From Prorocentrum cordatum (lineage: Eukaryota > Sar > Dinophyceae > Prorocentrales > Prorocentraceae), in contig CAUYUJ010002703.1 of NCBI GenBank assembly GCA_963575745.1, positions 115,001 through 179,000 of the forward strand: 64,000 nt of DNA, read 5' to 3'. Each line of letters starts with the position of its first letter. Within the stretch, counting starts at the first letter, position 1. Of the stretch, positions 30,529 to 39,886 are shown in pieces. The notes under the pieces are model-generated. The model searched no databases, was not told the DNA's origin, and saw only the letters and a program-made list of their open reading frames with translations. The translations under genes were made by a program, and so were the position numbers.

Positions 30529-30712
30529 CTAGCGTGTTGCGGCGGCAACCCCGGCGGCACGCTGTCCCCTGCAAGCGGTTAGCGTGCGCCCCCACTCCGC
30601 GGGGCGGAAGGTCGGGAGAGGCTTGGGACCGTGGACGCCCAGGGGCTGGGATGTGGACAGCGTGTCGCGCCGCAGCGCGGTGTGCCAGAACCGGCGGAGC
30701 GGCACGCTGTCC
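30529..30712. mobile_element. MITE-like element, family E, copy 2
   Basis: The ends (AGCGTGTTGCGGCGGC and, inverted, ggcacgctgt) and the interior match 12352-12537. Length is about 184 bp. Confidence 0.7.
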
Positions 30713-30834
30713 GAAGGATCCCGACCGTATAGGGGCCGGGCGCCATGGCAGTCTGCTCTTCTCTGAGACGACGGCGGGGCGCACGCCCAGCTCTCGTAGG
30801 TAGCTCTGTCCTCCATGGCCTCTCGGTCGATTGG

Positions 30835-30975
30835 GGCCGAGGGGGCTTGAGCATCTCGAGGGGGCTCGAGGGCGAAGGGGCCGAAGGGGGCTTGAGCATC
30901 TCGAGGGCGAAGGGGCCGAGGGGGCTTGAAGCCCCCTCGGGGCTATCCAGCCCGAGGGGGCTGGAGCATCTCAGC
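30835..30975. repeat. GGGGGCTTGAGCATCTCG tandem repeat
   Basis: GGGGGCTTGAGCATCTCGAG recurs at 30842 and 30888 with decayed copies to about 30975; TTGAAGCCCCCTCGGGGCT adds a small palindrome. Confidence 0.75.
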
Positions 30976-31034
30976 TACGAGGGGCAACGAGAAGGGGGGG
31001 ACTGGCTCAGGGGAGCGCAGGAGGCTTGTGCGCT

Positions 31035-31205
31035 ACAGTCAAGACGCACAATGAGCATGCGCGGTCAGGGTGCAAGGCCTTGTGCTGCCATGTTGGCGTT
31101 TTCTGATGGGGCTGGCCAGCGAAGGTCGCCAAGGATGGGCCGAAGGACTAAGGATGCAAGGGTAGCTTTGTAAAGTTGCTCATCCTTACTATGCGACTTG
31201 ACTGT
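31035..31205. mobile_element. MITE-like element, family B, copy 2
   Basis: The ends are ACAGTCAAGACGCA and, inverted, TGCGACTTGACTGT. Length 171 bp, preceded by a T that makes TA at the left edge. The interior has GTGCAAGGCCTTG and GGCCAGCGAAGG. Confidence 0.75.
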
Positions 31206-32455
31206 GCTGCATCGTTTCTAGCCGCCGTCTCCACTTGTGGGCCGCGCGCGGCCTCGGCGCGCGATCGGACCTTGTCTGTCTGGCTCAGGGGGGCAAACGC
31301 CAGCCTGGGATCGGCGATACATCGCCGACAGATCGGCAAGAGGCCCCCGACAGCGAGTGCGCACACTACCTGGCGGGGTGGGCTGCCGGCCCCCCTCGGC
31401 GATGAAGGGGCGGCCGGGGGCCCCTGCAGCCTCCCTGGAGCCGACCCTCCCCTGACAGTGCCCCCTGAACCCAGTGAGCGCGACCCCTGACACCCTCGCG
31501 TCGTGCATGGATCACGGTGGCAGTTGTTGTGCCACCGTTTGCTCTGCCTCCGGGGGCCCGTCCCAGGACCGCGGGGCAGCGAAACACAACAAATCATGAT
31601 GAGATGCTGGTCCAGGAGAGCCCAGAATCGAATCGATGTCGGCCCGGCGATCAAAATTAATCGGATCGGCGGAAATCGCCAGGCTAGTAGGCCTCCAGTA
31701 GAAAGCGGAGTCCAAATCGGACTCCCAAATCGAATCGAATCGGAATCGGAAGCCACCGAAGCCGAATCGAATCGAACTGGAGGAATCCAAACGAGCCCTG
31801 CGGTCCCAGGGGAGGGGTCCTGGCGTGTGGGGAGCCGCGCTGCAAGCAGGAAATCACGACGTCGGATGTCTGGGGAAAGCGGGAGGGCACCCCGCGCTGG
31901 AAAAAACTGTAAAACTGCACCGGCGGGAGGGCGCCCCCAGTGCGCCGCCGCGGGGCCGAGGGCCTGCGCAGACGGCGCCCGCACACCACAGGCGAGCCTG
32001 GCAGGGGGCCGCTCGTGTGCGCGTGTCGTGACGGGGCGGGCGTTGGCTTCCAGCGCTGCGTGGATCGTTCCAGGCCTGCGCGGCTTCCCCATACCATCGG
32101 ACCCAGGACGTAAGAACATCCTCCAAGCATGAGACCCTCCGCCGGCTAAAACACACAGAGCATCCGAGATGACCCTCTCCAGGATGCACAGCAGCATCCA
32201 ACAGGCACGAAGAGCATGCGGGCACCCGCCCCGAACCGACCTCGATCGGATGCCTCGGCTTGACCGCAGCGCAGATCGTTCGATGTCCGCCTGTTCTGGT
32301 GAGCATCGTTGAACCGATCCCCATCCCCACCAGCGTGGGCTGGGCCCCACTGGCCGATTGACCCCCTGATGGGGATATAGGCCGCTCCCTTCGGGTTTCG
32401 AGGGGCGCATCCCCAACTGAGGTGGTGAGACGGTAGAGCTCGAGATGTGGGGGGG
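31206..32455. other. No gene seen; AATCGAATCG repeats
   Basis: Between 31620 and 31790 the pentamer-like words AATCGAATCGAATCGGAATC recur, together with CGGACTCCCAAATCG. The rest is GC-rich with no motif-bearing frame. Confidence 0.45.
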
Positions 32456-32690
32456 GGGATGGGGATAGGGATCGGCTAACCGATACTTCGACGTCGACCC
32501 CCAGAGGTCTGGACCCCTTCCCTGGGACCGGTTTTTTATCCTGGGCCGCCTTTCGACGCTCGCGAGGCCCGGCGAGGGCCCCCGGAGGCCGAAAATAGCG
32601 AAAAACCTCCCGTCGCGATTTTTTCGCAACGAGAGGGGGCCTGGGATGGGGGTAGGGATCGGTTAAACGATACTGATCTGGGCCAGTGGT
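32456..32690. repeat. Dispersed repeat R3 copy 1 flanked by direct repeats
   Basis: GGGATAGGGATCGGCTAACC near 32461 and GGGGTAGGGATCGGTTAAAC near 32649 flank a segment with TCGCGAGGCCCGGCGAGGGC and a CCGAAAAT / AAAAACCT tail. A relative lies at 37200-37440. Confidence 0.6.
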
Positions 32691-32835
32691 GGCGCTCACC
32701 CTGGAACGCCCAGGCTGTGGTCGCCGCCGCAGCCACGCGGCGCGAGCCCGCCTCACGAGGCGCCCCCTGGCCGGGGGCAGCAGGGCCTGCGCACCGCCCC
32801 AGGGCCGAGGGTGGTGCTGGCCAGGAGCGGTGGTG

Positions 32836-33012
32836 TGCAGTCAACCCGCAGAGTAAGGATGCGCGATAAGGATGCAAGGCCCTTGGAAGCCCATCTCGAA
32901 GCGTTTCGAGCGGGGCGCGGCCAACGAGAGTGTCCAAAGATGGACCCAGGAAGCAAGGATGCAAGGGTACCCTTGGGAGGGATGCCTATCCTTACTCTGC
33001 GGGTCAGCTGTA
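32836..33012. mobile_element. MITE-like element, family B, copy 3
   Basis: The best-preserved ends are CAGTCAACCCGCAGAGTAAG and, inverted, CTTACTCTGCGGGTCAGCTG. Length about 177 bp. Interior: AAGGCCCTTGGAAGCCCATC, CGAGCGGGGCGCGGCCAACG. Confidence 0.85.
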
Positions 33013-33018
33013 CAGTGG

Positions 33019-33180
33019 AGGCCAGTCCACAAGAAACCCAACCCTGAGATCCCAGGACGTCCATTGCTTTTCGGTGTGGGAGCGCCACGCTTCCCATCGC
33101 AAAACCATCGAAATCCAAGAGGCCCAGGGTACCCTGGGAGGCAAGCAGGGTGTTTCTTCGCATGGGCCCCCACTGTACCC
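33019..33180. repeat. Dispersed repeat R1, copy 3
   Basis: Same block order as the copies at 11540 and 27594. It is sandwiched between a family B and a family C element. Confidence 0.8.
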
Positions 33181-33306
33181 TGACCTTCCAGGAGGGCTAG
33201 AAAGCAGCACCAGAACCCCCCAGCTCGACCCCTGTCGAGGTTATCGGCAGTCCAGATCGGTCTTTAGGTTTGGAGGGCTACTGTTTAGCACTCTGGAAGG
33301 TCGGGG
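33180..33306. mobile_element. MITE-like element, family C, copy 2
   Basis: The left end is CTGACCTTCCAGGAGGGCTA and the right end is the complement of CCGACCTTCCAGAGTGCTA. About 127 bp. Confidence 0.8.
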
Positions 33307-33327
33307 TATGGATGCCCACGTCGAGGT

Positions 33328-33515
33328 CGGGGGCGGCCAACAGGGGGGCGTCCAAAAGGGGGGGGCGCAAATCATGGCCGGCGGCATGTGCGCGGCCCAG
33401 GGGGGGGCCATGGACGTAATATAGAATAGGAAGATGCGCCATGAAATCTGAGAAAATAGCATGGCCCCCGCCATGATCAACCACCCAATCATCACCCCCC
33501 TCTTTGCCGCCCCCG
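33328..33515. mobile_element. MITE-like element, family D, copy 2
   Basis: The ends are CGGGGGCGGCCAACAGGGGG and, inverted, cccctctttgccgcccccg, with similarity continuing about 60 bp inward (CATGGCCGGCGGCATG against the inverse of CATGGCCCCCGCCATG). Confidence 0.8.
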
Positions 33516-33719
33516 AGGTATGGCCGCCCTCGTTGAGGGGGGGAACCGCCTGCGCACCGCCGCAGGCGTGCAAGGTCAATCCAGGTCTGTTCTCTTCGAC
33601 CAGTGCCCCGCGGCCGACCAGTGGTTGGCCGGGTCGACCCACCAGTGCCCGTCGAAGGCAGAGTTGTGCTTGTCGACGGGGGCGCATCGGAACTCGTCCC
33701 GGACGTGGGTCCACCGCGC

Positions 33720-33815
33720 CCCTGGAGAGGAGGAGGAGGAGGAGGAGGAGGAGGAGGAGGAGGAGGACGAGGAGGAGGAGGAGGAGGAGGAGGAGGAGGG
33801 AGGAGGAGGAGCAGG
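33720..33815. repeat. (GGA)n microsatellite
   Basis: GGA tract with GAC interruptions. Confidence 0.95.
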
Positions 33816-33960
33816 GAGGCCCTCGCCAAACCGAGGAGGAGGGAAGGCGATCGAGGCTTCGCCCGGGGCCTCTCGCGGCGGGGGGCTCCAAGACCACGCC
33901 TGGGGAGCCCCCTCCTGGAGCCAGTTCCTCCCCTTCGGAGTGGATTTCTTGCTATAGGGG

Positions 33961-34062
33961 GCCCACAAGTATACACCACCACCACCTCCCTCCCTCCCTC
34001 CCTCTCGCTGGAAAGAGGAGAGAGGAGGAATCGACGTGGTGGTGGTGTATATCATTTGGGCA
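33961..34062. mobile_element. MITE-like hairpin, family H
   Basis: The arms share ATACACCACCACCAC preceded by GCCCA; the right arm is inverted at 34032-34062. About 102 bp with a purine/pyrimidine-rich loop. Confidence 0.75.
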
Positions 34063-34289
34063 CCCATTGTTGGCTGAAACCGTCCCCTACTTCTTTTTCT
34101 CCTCGCTCTCCCTCGCTCTTCCCCCTGCTGCTAATCTTACGGGACGACCACCATCAATCCCAGCAGTACCAGCTGCCTCATCCAGAGAGGCCGCGCCAAA
34201 CAATGACCGTTTTTGTTCAGTTCCTGGGTAACGGCCGTTACCCGGGGGGGAAAGTCGGGCGGGAGGGTAATTGTAACGGCGGCGCGGCG

Positions 34290-34565
34290 TGTGCCCGCCA
34301 GGATGCGTGCGTTCCACCGGCGTATCAATCGCTAGTGTGCACAGCACTCCCGGTGTACACGACAGTGCCCAGTGCCTGCGTGCAACACAGCGCCACCTGT
34401 GTACACACACCGATGCTTCCGTACAACACAACAGCCGCGTGCACTGCAGCACCACGTCGCCTATGCACACCGCTGTGCCTGCGTATACTGCAGCAGCCGT
34501 GTGCGCAACAACGCCCATGTACACCGCAATGCCTGCGCGCGCCAGAACGCCAGCACCGTGAAGCT
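34290..34565. repeat. 18-bp minisatellite, array 1
   Basis: The GCCTGCGTGCAACACAGC-like unit recurs with variants (GCCGCGTGCACTGCAGC, GCCCATGTACACCGCAAT). It is the same family as 35940-36185. Confidence 0.8.
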
Positions 34566-34729
34566 GGAGCACCCCAGGATCCCACATAAAACAAACACCT
34601 AATATCATAGGTTGATAGACATCCCCGTGGAAAGTGTAGCGTCAGTGGATTCTACAGACAACTATTGCTTACACCAGAAATATGGACAACGGAGCGCCTC
34701 TGGATTCCACTGAGCACGCATTTGGTGTA
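34566..34729. repeat. GGAGCGCC-TGGATTCCAC block, shared with 35820-35960
   Basis: ATGGACAACGGAGCGCCTCT near 34681 parallels ATGGACAGCGGAGCGCCTGA near 35832. In both places an ATATAT tract is adjacent, and an 18-bp array lies near. Confidence 0.6.
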
Positions 34730-34771
34730 CATATATATATATATATATATATGTGTGTATGTATGTATGTA

Positions 34772-34810
<39 letters not shown>

Positions 34811-34947
34811 ATGCATGCATGCATGTATGTATGTATGTATGTATGTACGTACGTACGTACGTACGTACGTATGTACGTATGTATGTATGTATGTACGTAT
34901 GTATGTATTTATATAGGTAGATATATGTAGATATGTGTGCATATATT

Positions 34948-34985
<38 letters not shown>
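34729..34985. repeat. (TA)n, (GTAT)n, (CTGT)n, (ACGT)n compound microsatellite
   Basis: About 255 bp of successive tetranucleotide tracts flanked by ATATAT on both sides. Confidence 0.95.
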
Positions 34986-34986
<1 letters not shown>

Positions 34987-35004
34987 GGCCCCCCGGGCCT
35001 CGCA

Positions 35005-35515
35005 GGGCGTGGCGCGCTCCCGAAACGGCCCCAGAGAGCCCCAATACGGTCCACGACGACCCCCAAGAAGCCGTCATAATCCCAAGCATTGTCCCGAAGC
35101 GTCCCAAGAGGCCTCCAAGAGCACCCCCAAGAAGGCCCCAAGAGACAACCATCATTGATCTTCTGTTGGTTTTTGGTTTATTTTGGGGTTCTCCTCTTTT
35201 CGGCTTCCCGACGCTCCAAGACGGCGGTCATCTGGGCGTCAGAAGCCGCTTGGGAGGCTCCAAAATCGCCCCACAACCATCCGAAAGGGCTTCCAGGCAG
35301 TCCAAGAGAGCCCCGAAACGGCACAACAGGGGTCCAAGATGGCCCTCAGAGAGCCCCATGGCGGCCCAAGATGGCCCCAATACACCCTCCGAAGCATTCC
35401 AAATTGTGACCCGGTCGTTCAGGGAAACCGCGGTTGGAGGCAGGGTGGCCAGAGGAAACCCCCAGAGGCCCCCAGAACACGCCCAGGAGGCCTCCAGAAG
35501 ACCTCAAGAAAGCCT
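35005..35515. repeat. CCAAGAGGCC-type satellite, second locus
   Basis: It has the same words as 24720-26160 plus the conserved AT-richer block (CATCATTGATCTTCTGTTGG, CTTTTCGGCTTCCCGACG) near 35150-35215. Confidence 0.8.
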
Positions 35516-35784
35516 GAAACAAATTTTGTGAGGCCCCCAGACGCTCTCCAAGGAGGAGCCTCCGCAAAAAGAGCTGGGGAGGATGGGGAGAATGCGCAGG
35601 GCATGGCGAACATGAGGAAAAAGAAGCATGGAGGAAGGATAACGAATAACATTATTATAGCGGCGATGCCAGAAAAAAAGGCAACACGTAGTTATCGCTA
35701 AATTGTCGGTTTGGCCTTCCTGCTAGTCCGCCTGCACACCAAACTTCAAGGACCAAGGTGCGTGGCGCGAAGCGCCACTGCAGT
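35516..35784. other. No gene seen
   Basis: Mixed sequence between satellite arrays. Confidence 0.4.
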
Positions 35785-35786
35785 CT

Positions 35787-35821
<35 letters not shown>

Positions 35822-35825
35822 GCAG
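35785..35825. repeat. (TA)n microsatellite
   Basis: About 30 bp of TA. Confidence 0.95.
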
Positions 35826-35939
35826 ATGTTTTATGGACAGCGGAGCGCCTGAATTACACAGAAAGGCTCTGTTGAATGAAAGAATCCCGATGGAAATTGG
35901 GGCACATGTTACTAAAACAACCCCTATTGGAAGTGGAGC

Positions 35940-36185
35940 GCCTGAGGATTCTACACGCGTGCGCCAAAACGCCAGCGTACACCACAACGCCTGGGTGCAC
36001 CACAGCAACCGCGTGCAACACAACGTCGGTGCATACCACAATGGCTGCGTGCACCACAGCGCTTGCGTACACCACAGCGCATGTGTACACCGAAGCAGCC
36101 GTGTGCAACACAGCGCTGGGGTGCACCACGCTGCCTGCGTGAACCAAAGCGCCTGCGCACACCACAGCGCCTGCGGGAGGCGGCG
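35940..36185. repeat. 18-bp minisatellite, array 2
   Basis: About thirteen units such as GCTGCGTGCACCACAGC and GCTTGCGTACACCACAGC. The plus strand reads a hexapeptide repeat (CVHHSA) and the minus strand is also open. The array keeps the reading frame because 18 is a multiple of three. Confidence 0.85.
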
Positions 36186-36225
36186 CGGGGCCGCCCAGTC
36201 TTCATCTTCTCCATGGCACTGTGTC

Positions 36226-36398
36226 TACAATCGATACGTGCCTTAAGGACGGGTGGTAAGAACGCAAGACCCTTGGAAACCGAAGTTGGGTTGGCGCAAG
36301 CTGGCCAATGAAAGCGGTAATTAAAAGACAGGCAGCAAAGGCAAGGACACAACGGTACCCTAGAGAAGGCGTGCGTCCTTTTAGGCGCGTTGACTGTA
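36226..36398. mobile_element. MITE-like element, family B, copy 4
   Basis: The ends TACAATCGATACGTGCC and, inverted, GGCGCGTTGACTGTA both finish in TA. Length 173 bp. More diverged than copy 3. Confidence 0.65.
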
Positions 36399-37190
36399 TC
36401 GCAACCGAGCACTGGCCAGAAGGAAGAGAGAAAGCCCCACATTTTGCACTTGCGGAAAAGGTGGTCGAACCAGCCTGCGGAAGCTGAGCCATCGCCAGCT
36501 GCCAGCTGCACTGGACGACGGCGACGACGACGACGGCAACGGTCTGACACTGTTTTACTTTTTCGTCCCTCGTCCACAGCTACAGATCCCTCAGCAGCTT
36601 ACCCCGATCGCTTCGTGGTCCTCAGAGAGGTAGGGCTTCACGCAGCGAAACAAGAAGGTTGGTCACAGGCAGCCGCGGGCTCGTTTCTGATGGTCCAGGG
36701 CCCGAAACGGCCCCGTGGGTCGCGATCAACCTTGAACGCCCGCGCCGGCGTTGCCGCCGCGTCAAGAGGCGTCGAGCCTGCCAGCGCCACAAAACGCTTG
36801 TGAGCACCAATGCGTGCCGTTCAGACCACGCCATGCCTGTGCGCACAGCGCCATACCTGCGGGGGGGTCCGCTCCCAGCATGTAGGGTGGGGCCCAGGGG
36901 ACCCCCCCCCGCACGATCGTTAGCGTTACCCGGGCGGGGGGGCGGTTTGGCCTGGGTAACGAGCGTTAGGCTTGGGATGGAACAAAAAACGCTCACGTAG
37001 CGCCAGCCATCGGAGCACCCAGTGATGTATCAGGCATCGTGCCGTTCCCGCTCCACCAGTCATCAGTACCACTTAGCACTCAGTGGAGGAGGCGCCGACA
37101 CGGAGGAGCTGGGAAGGACGAAGGACGGATATGTTCTTCCTCCCGCCCCTGGCTCTGAGCCCAGAGGAGGGCCAGTTGAGCCACCGGCGG
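36399..37190. other. No gene; GTTACCC hairpin
   Basis: GTTACCCGGGCGGGGGGGCG to GGCCTGGGTAAC at about 36926-36961 is an imperfect hairpin. CCTGGGTAACGGCCGTTACC at 34223 is a similar small palindrome. No coding signal. Confidence 0.4.
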
Positions 37191-37194
37191 CTCT

Positions 37195-37440
37195 CCCGCC
37201 CTGCACAGATCGGGGGGTCAAAATCCGTCCCCGGATCCGTTCCCAGAGGGTACATATCCGGACATCCGACGTCTCGACTGTTTCGAGGCGGGCCCCCGAT
37301 CTCTCGACCGCTTCTCCAGGACCCGCTGTTCATCCCGAGCCGTTGTCTTCGACGGTCCCGAGGCCCGGTGAGGGCCCTGAGGGGCCGAAGCCGATGAAAA
37401 ACCTTGGTGCCGATTTCTTCGAGACGCCAGGTGTCTGCGC
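37195..37440. repeat. Dispersed repeat R3 copy 2
   Basis: TCCCGAGGCCCGGTGAGGGC and GAAAAACCTTGG match the R3 copy near 32565-32615. Confidence 0.55.
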
Positions 37441-37794
37441 ATGCTGACTCGCTGTTCGCGGCGGAGCCAGCATTGGCGACGAGAAGCCTCCAGGAGACCT
37501 CCAAAAGGACAAACGAAAACGCCAAGGAAGGCCGCCGACGTCTCGGCTACTCAGCCCTGCGCCGATTAGCCCTCCCCTGGGCGCGCGGCCCAGTCGTAAC
37601 AAATATATTGTACCGGGAACTCTACGTGTACCTCGGAGCAGTATTGTGTTCCATTTTCTGCTTCACAGTCGCGTTGCGCTCCGCTGCCTGCTTCACAGTC
37701 GTGGGGCGCTCAGCGTTCTCGCTCTCTGTTGCAGTTCTTCTGAAGAGTCGCCAATTGCGCGCTCTTCCGCCCACGCGTCCTACCGGATGCACGG

Positions 37795-37965
37795 CTTAGT
37801 GGTGGTGGTGGTGGGGGAGGAGGAGGAGGAGGACGAGGAGGAGGAGGAGGAGGAGGAGGAGGAGGACGAGGAGGAGGAGGAGGAGGAGGAGGAGGAGGAG
37901 GGAGGAGGGAGGAGGAGGAGGAGGGAGGAGGGAGGAGGGAGGGGGGAGGGAGGGAGGGAGGTGGT
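37795..37965. repeat. (GGT)n then (GGA)n tract
   Basis: GGTGGTGGTGG passes into about 120 bp of GGA. Confidence 0.95.
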
Positions 37966-38164
37966 GACATCCGAACCCTACCCCCACCGCCCCTCGCTTC
38001 TCCCGAATCGAGTGGGAGGCGGGGGTAGGGTCCGAACTTCGCCACGTGCTCGACGAATCCCGAACCCTGCCCCGCCGCCCCTCGAGCTGCCCGAATCGTT
38101 GATCGGCGAGGGTCGGGTCGAGATTTCGCCGCCGAGCGCAATTCGGCTACATGCAAGTGTGACC

Positions 38165-38316
38165 CTGGGTAAGAGTGACCTTTGGTGCGCGGCTTTTTGG
38201 GGGCCGCGGGAGGCCAAACCTGGGCGCGCAAGCCCCTGCTACCGCTTCGTTTTCAGCCATCTGGGGGCCCATCTGTGCCCGCACCAAACGCCACTCCGGC
38301 GAAAGGTCACTCTTAC
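38165..38316 (-). mobile_element. Candidate introner-like intron with terminal inverted repeats
   Basis: On the minus strand the element begins GTAAGAGTGACCTTT and ends with the inverse (CAAAGGTCACTCTTAC) followed by CCAG, so a GT donor and an AG acceptor fall at its two edges. It lies directly 3' of a good exon (38313-38456). Length is 152 nt as an intron, 148 bp between the outer inverted-repeat ends. This is the structure expected of a DNA-transposon-derived intron. Only one copy is visible here. No RNA evidence is available. Confidence 0.5.
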
Positions 38317-38456
38317 GTCTAGTCGAGTAATGACCGGGCCAGGGAGGGATTCCCGCCGCACGGGGCCTGGGAAGTCGCCCGGGGTGAAGTACTTGCACTT
38401 CTGGTTGTTGAAGAGCCAGCTCCCGGTGCGCTGCAGCGAGTCCACCTCCACCTGAG
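38313..38456 (-). CDS. Exon-like segment C of an unknown gene
   Basis: The minus strand reads VEVDSLQRTGSWLFNNQKCK, YFTPGDFPGPVRRESLPGPV and ITRLD. It starts right after an acceptor-like CTCCTCAG and ends at a GTAAGA donor. Composition is balanced, unlike the surrounding polymers. I recognise no family. It is collinear with segments B (39113-39290) and A (39887-40025), with GGA/TCC tracts in the presumed introns. Confidence 0.5.
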
Positions 38457-38729
38457 GAGCAGCCCACCCCGCGACGCGGGTCGCGCGCCCTGGCCCCGAT
38501 CGCCCCGCGCCCTCGAGGAGCGCGGAGAGCGATCCTGTCCGATCGAGGGGGCCCGTGGGACCGCACGAGATCGGCGCCCTGATCGACAGAGGAGGGGAGG
38601 AGGATGAGAGAAAGGGGGCACTGAGAAGACGGGGTGTGGGAGGACCGCGGGAAATCTGGCAGACAGTGAGGAGGGGATCATCGAGGAGGGAGGATGAAGA
38701 GAAGGAGGCAGGAGGAGAAGGAAGGAAAG

Positions 38730-39110
38730 GAGGAGGAGGAGGAGGAGGAGGAGGACGAGGTGGAGGAGGGGGTAGGAGGAAGGAAAGGAGGGAGAGATAA
38801 CGTGGCTCAAGTCCAACCAGCGTACAGAGGAGGGGGGATAAGGATCAGAGAATAGGGAGGAAGAGGCGAAGGGACCAGAGGGTGGGAGGGGGAGAGGAAT
38901 GGGAGGAGGAAGAGGAGGGAAAGAGATCAGGAGGAATTTCAGGGAAGAGGAGGGGAGTGAGAAGGGGAGGAGGAGGAGGAGGAGGAGGAGGAGGAGGAGG
39001 AGGAGGAGGAGGAGGAGGAGGAGGACAACGATGAGGAGCACGAGCGAGGAGGAAGAGGCAGGCGCAGGAGGAAGGAGGGGGGGCGGAGGAGGAGGGAGGA
39101 AGAGGATGCC
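38730..39110. repeat. GGA-rich tract (presumed intronic)
   Basis: Interrupted GGA with a pure stretch at about 38965-39025. The long frames are polymers. Confidence 0.9.
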
Positions 39111-39112
39111 TA

Positions 39113-39290
39113 GGTGATGGAGGATCGCCAGAAGAGCTGGGCGGCGGGGTCGTCTGAGCAGCCCGCGCAGCGCAGGGTCTCCTCGCCCACGCGGTTGCGG
39201 GCTCCGCAGCAGCGGAAGCCCTCGTGGCACGCCTTTCGGCCGTCGAACTTGACGTCGTCCCCCATGACCAGCAGATTGTGTGTTCGGCCG
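39113..39290 (-). CDS. Exon-like segment B, Cys-rich
   Basis: The minus strand reads TCTCAT-free, balanced protein: HNLLVMGDDVKFDGRKACHE, GFRCCGARNRVGEE, TLRCAGCSDDPAAQLFW, RSSIT and then a TAG. Five cysteines (C, CC, C-x2-C) suggest a small metal-binding fold. An acceptor CAG lies just upstream near 39285-39300. The TAG may be the true stop, or may follow a donor. No family recognised. Confidence 0.5.
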
Positions 39291-39299
39291 CTGGCCTGG

Positions 39300-39886
39300 T
39301 CGAGGCCTCCTCTTCCTCCTCCTCCTCCTCTTCGTCGTCGTCTTCGTCCTCTTCCTCCTCCGCTTCCTCTGTTCATGCTCCCTTTCCTCGTGCCCCCCCT
39401 GCTGCTGTCCAACATGCACCTGCTTCGCCCCGCCTCCTCCTCTTGCTTGTCCTACTCCACTTCTTCTTCTTCTTCCGCCTCCACCCCCTCCTACTCCGCC
39501 TGCTCCTTTTTCATCCTCCGCTCTCCTTCTCCTCCTCCCCCATCCTTCCTCCTCCGCCTCTTGTTTCCCCATCTTCCCCTCCCAGGCAGCATCCCATTAT
39601 CCCTCCCCCGTCTTGCTCACCGTCATCGTCCTCCTGCAATTGCTCCCGCTCATCCCCCTCCTGTTGCCCCAATCCTGTCCATCTGTCCTCCCCTCGTAAT
39701 CGTAATCTCCCGCCTCTGGCTCCTGCTCCTCTTCCTCCTCCGCCTCTTCTTCCCCCCGTCGTCCCTGCTCCTTTTCCTCCCCTTCCCCCCCCCGTCGCAT
39801 CTTTCGTCATCGTCGTCCCTCCGCCTCGCTCTGCTCCGTGTCCTCCTCCTCCTCCGTCTGCCCTCCTCCTCCAGTGGCGCGCGTGC
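39300..39886. repeat. TCC-rich tract (presumed intronic)
   Basis: Interrupted TCC/CTC over nearly 600 bp. Frames on both strands are polymers. Confidence 0.85.

Noticed and set aside
38319-39572. 417-codon minus-strand frame
   Set aside because: It mostly reads through GGA/TCC tracts in the wrong frame; the true coding pieces here are in other frames and shorter.
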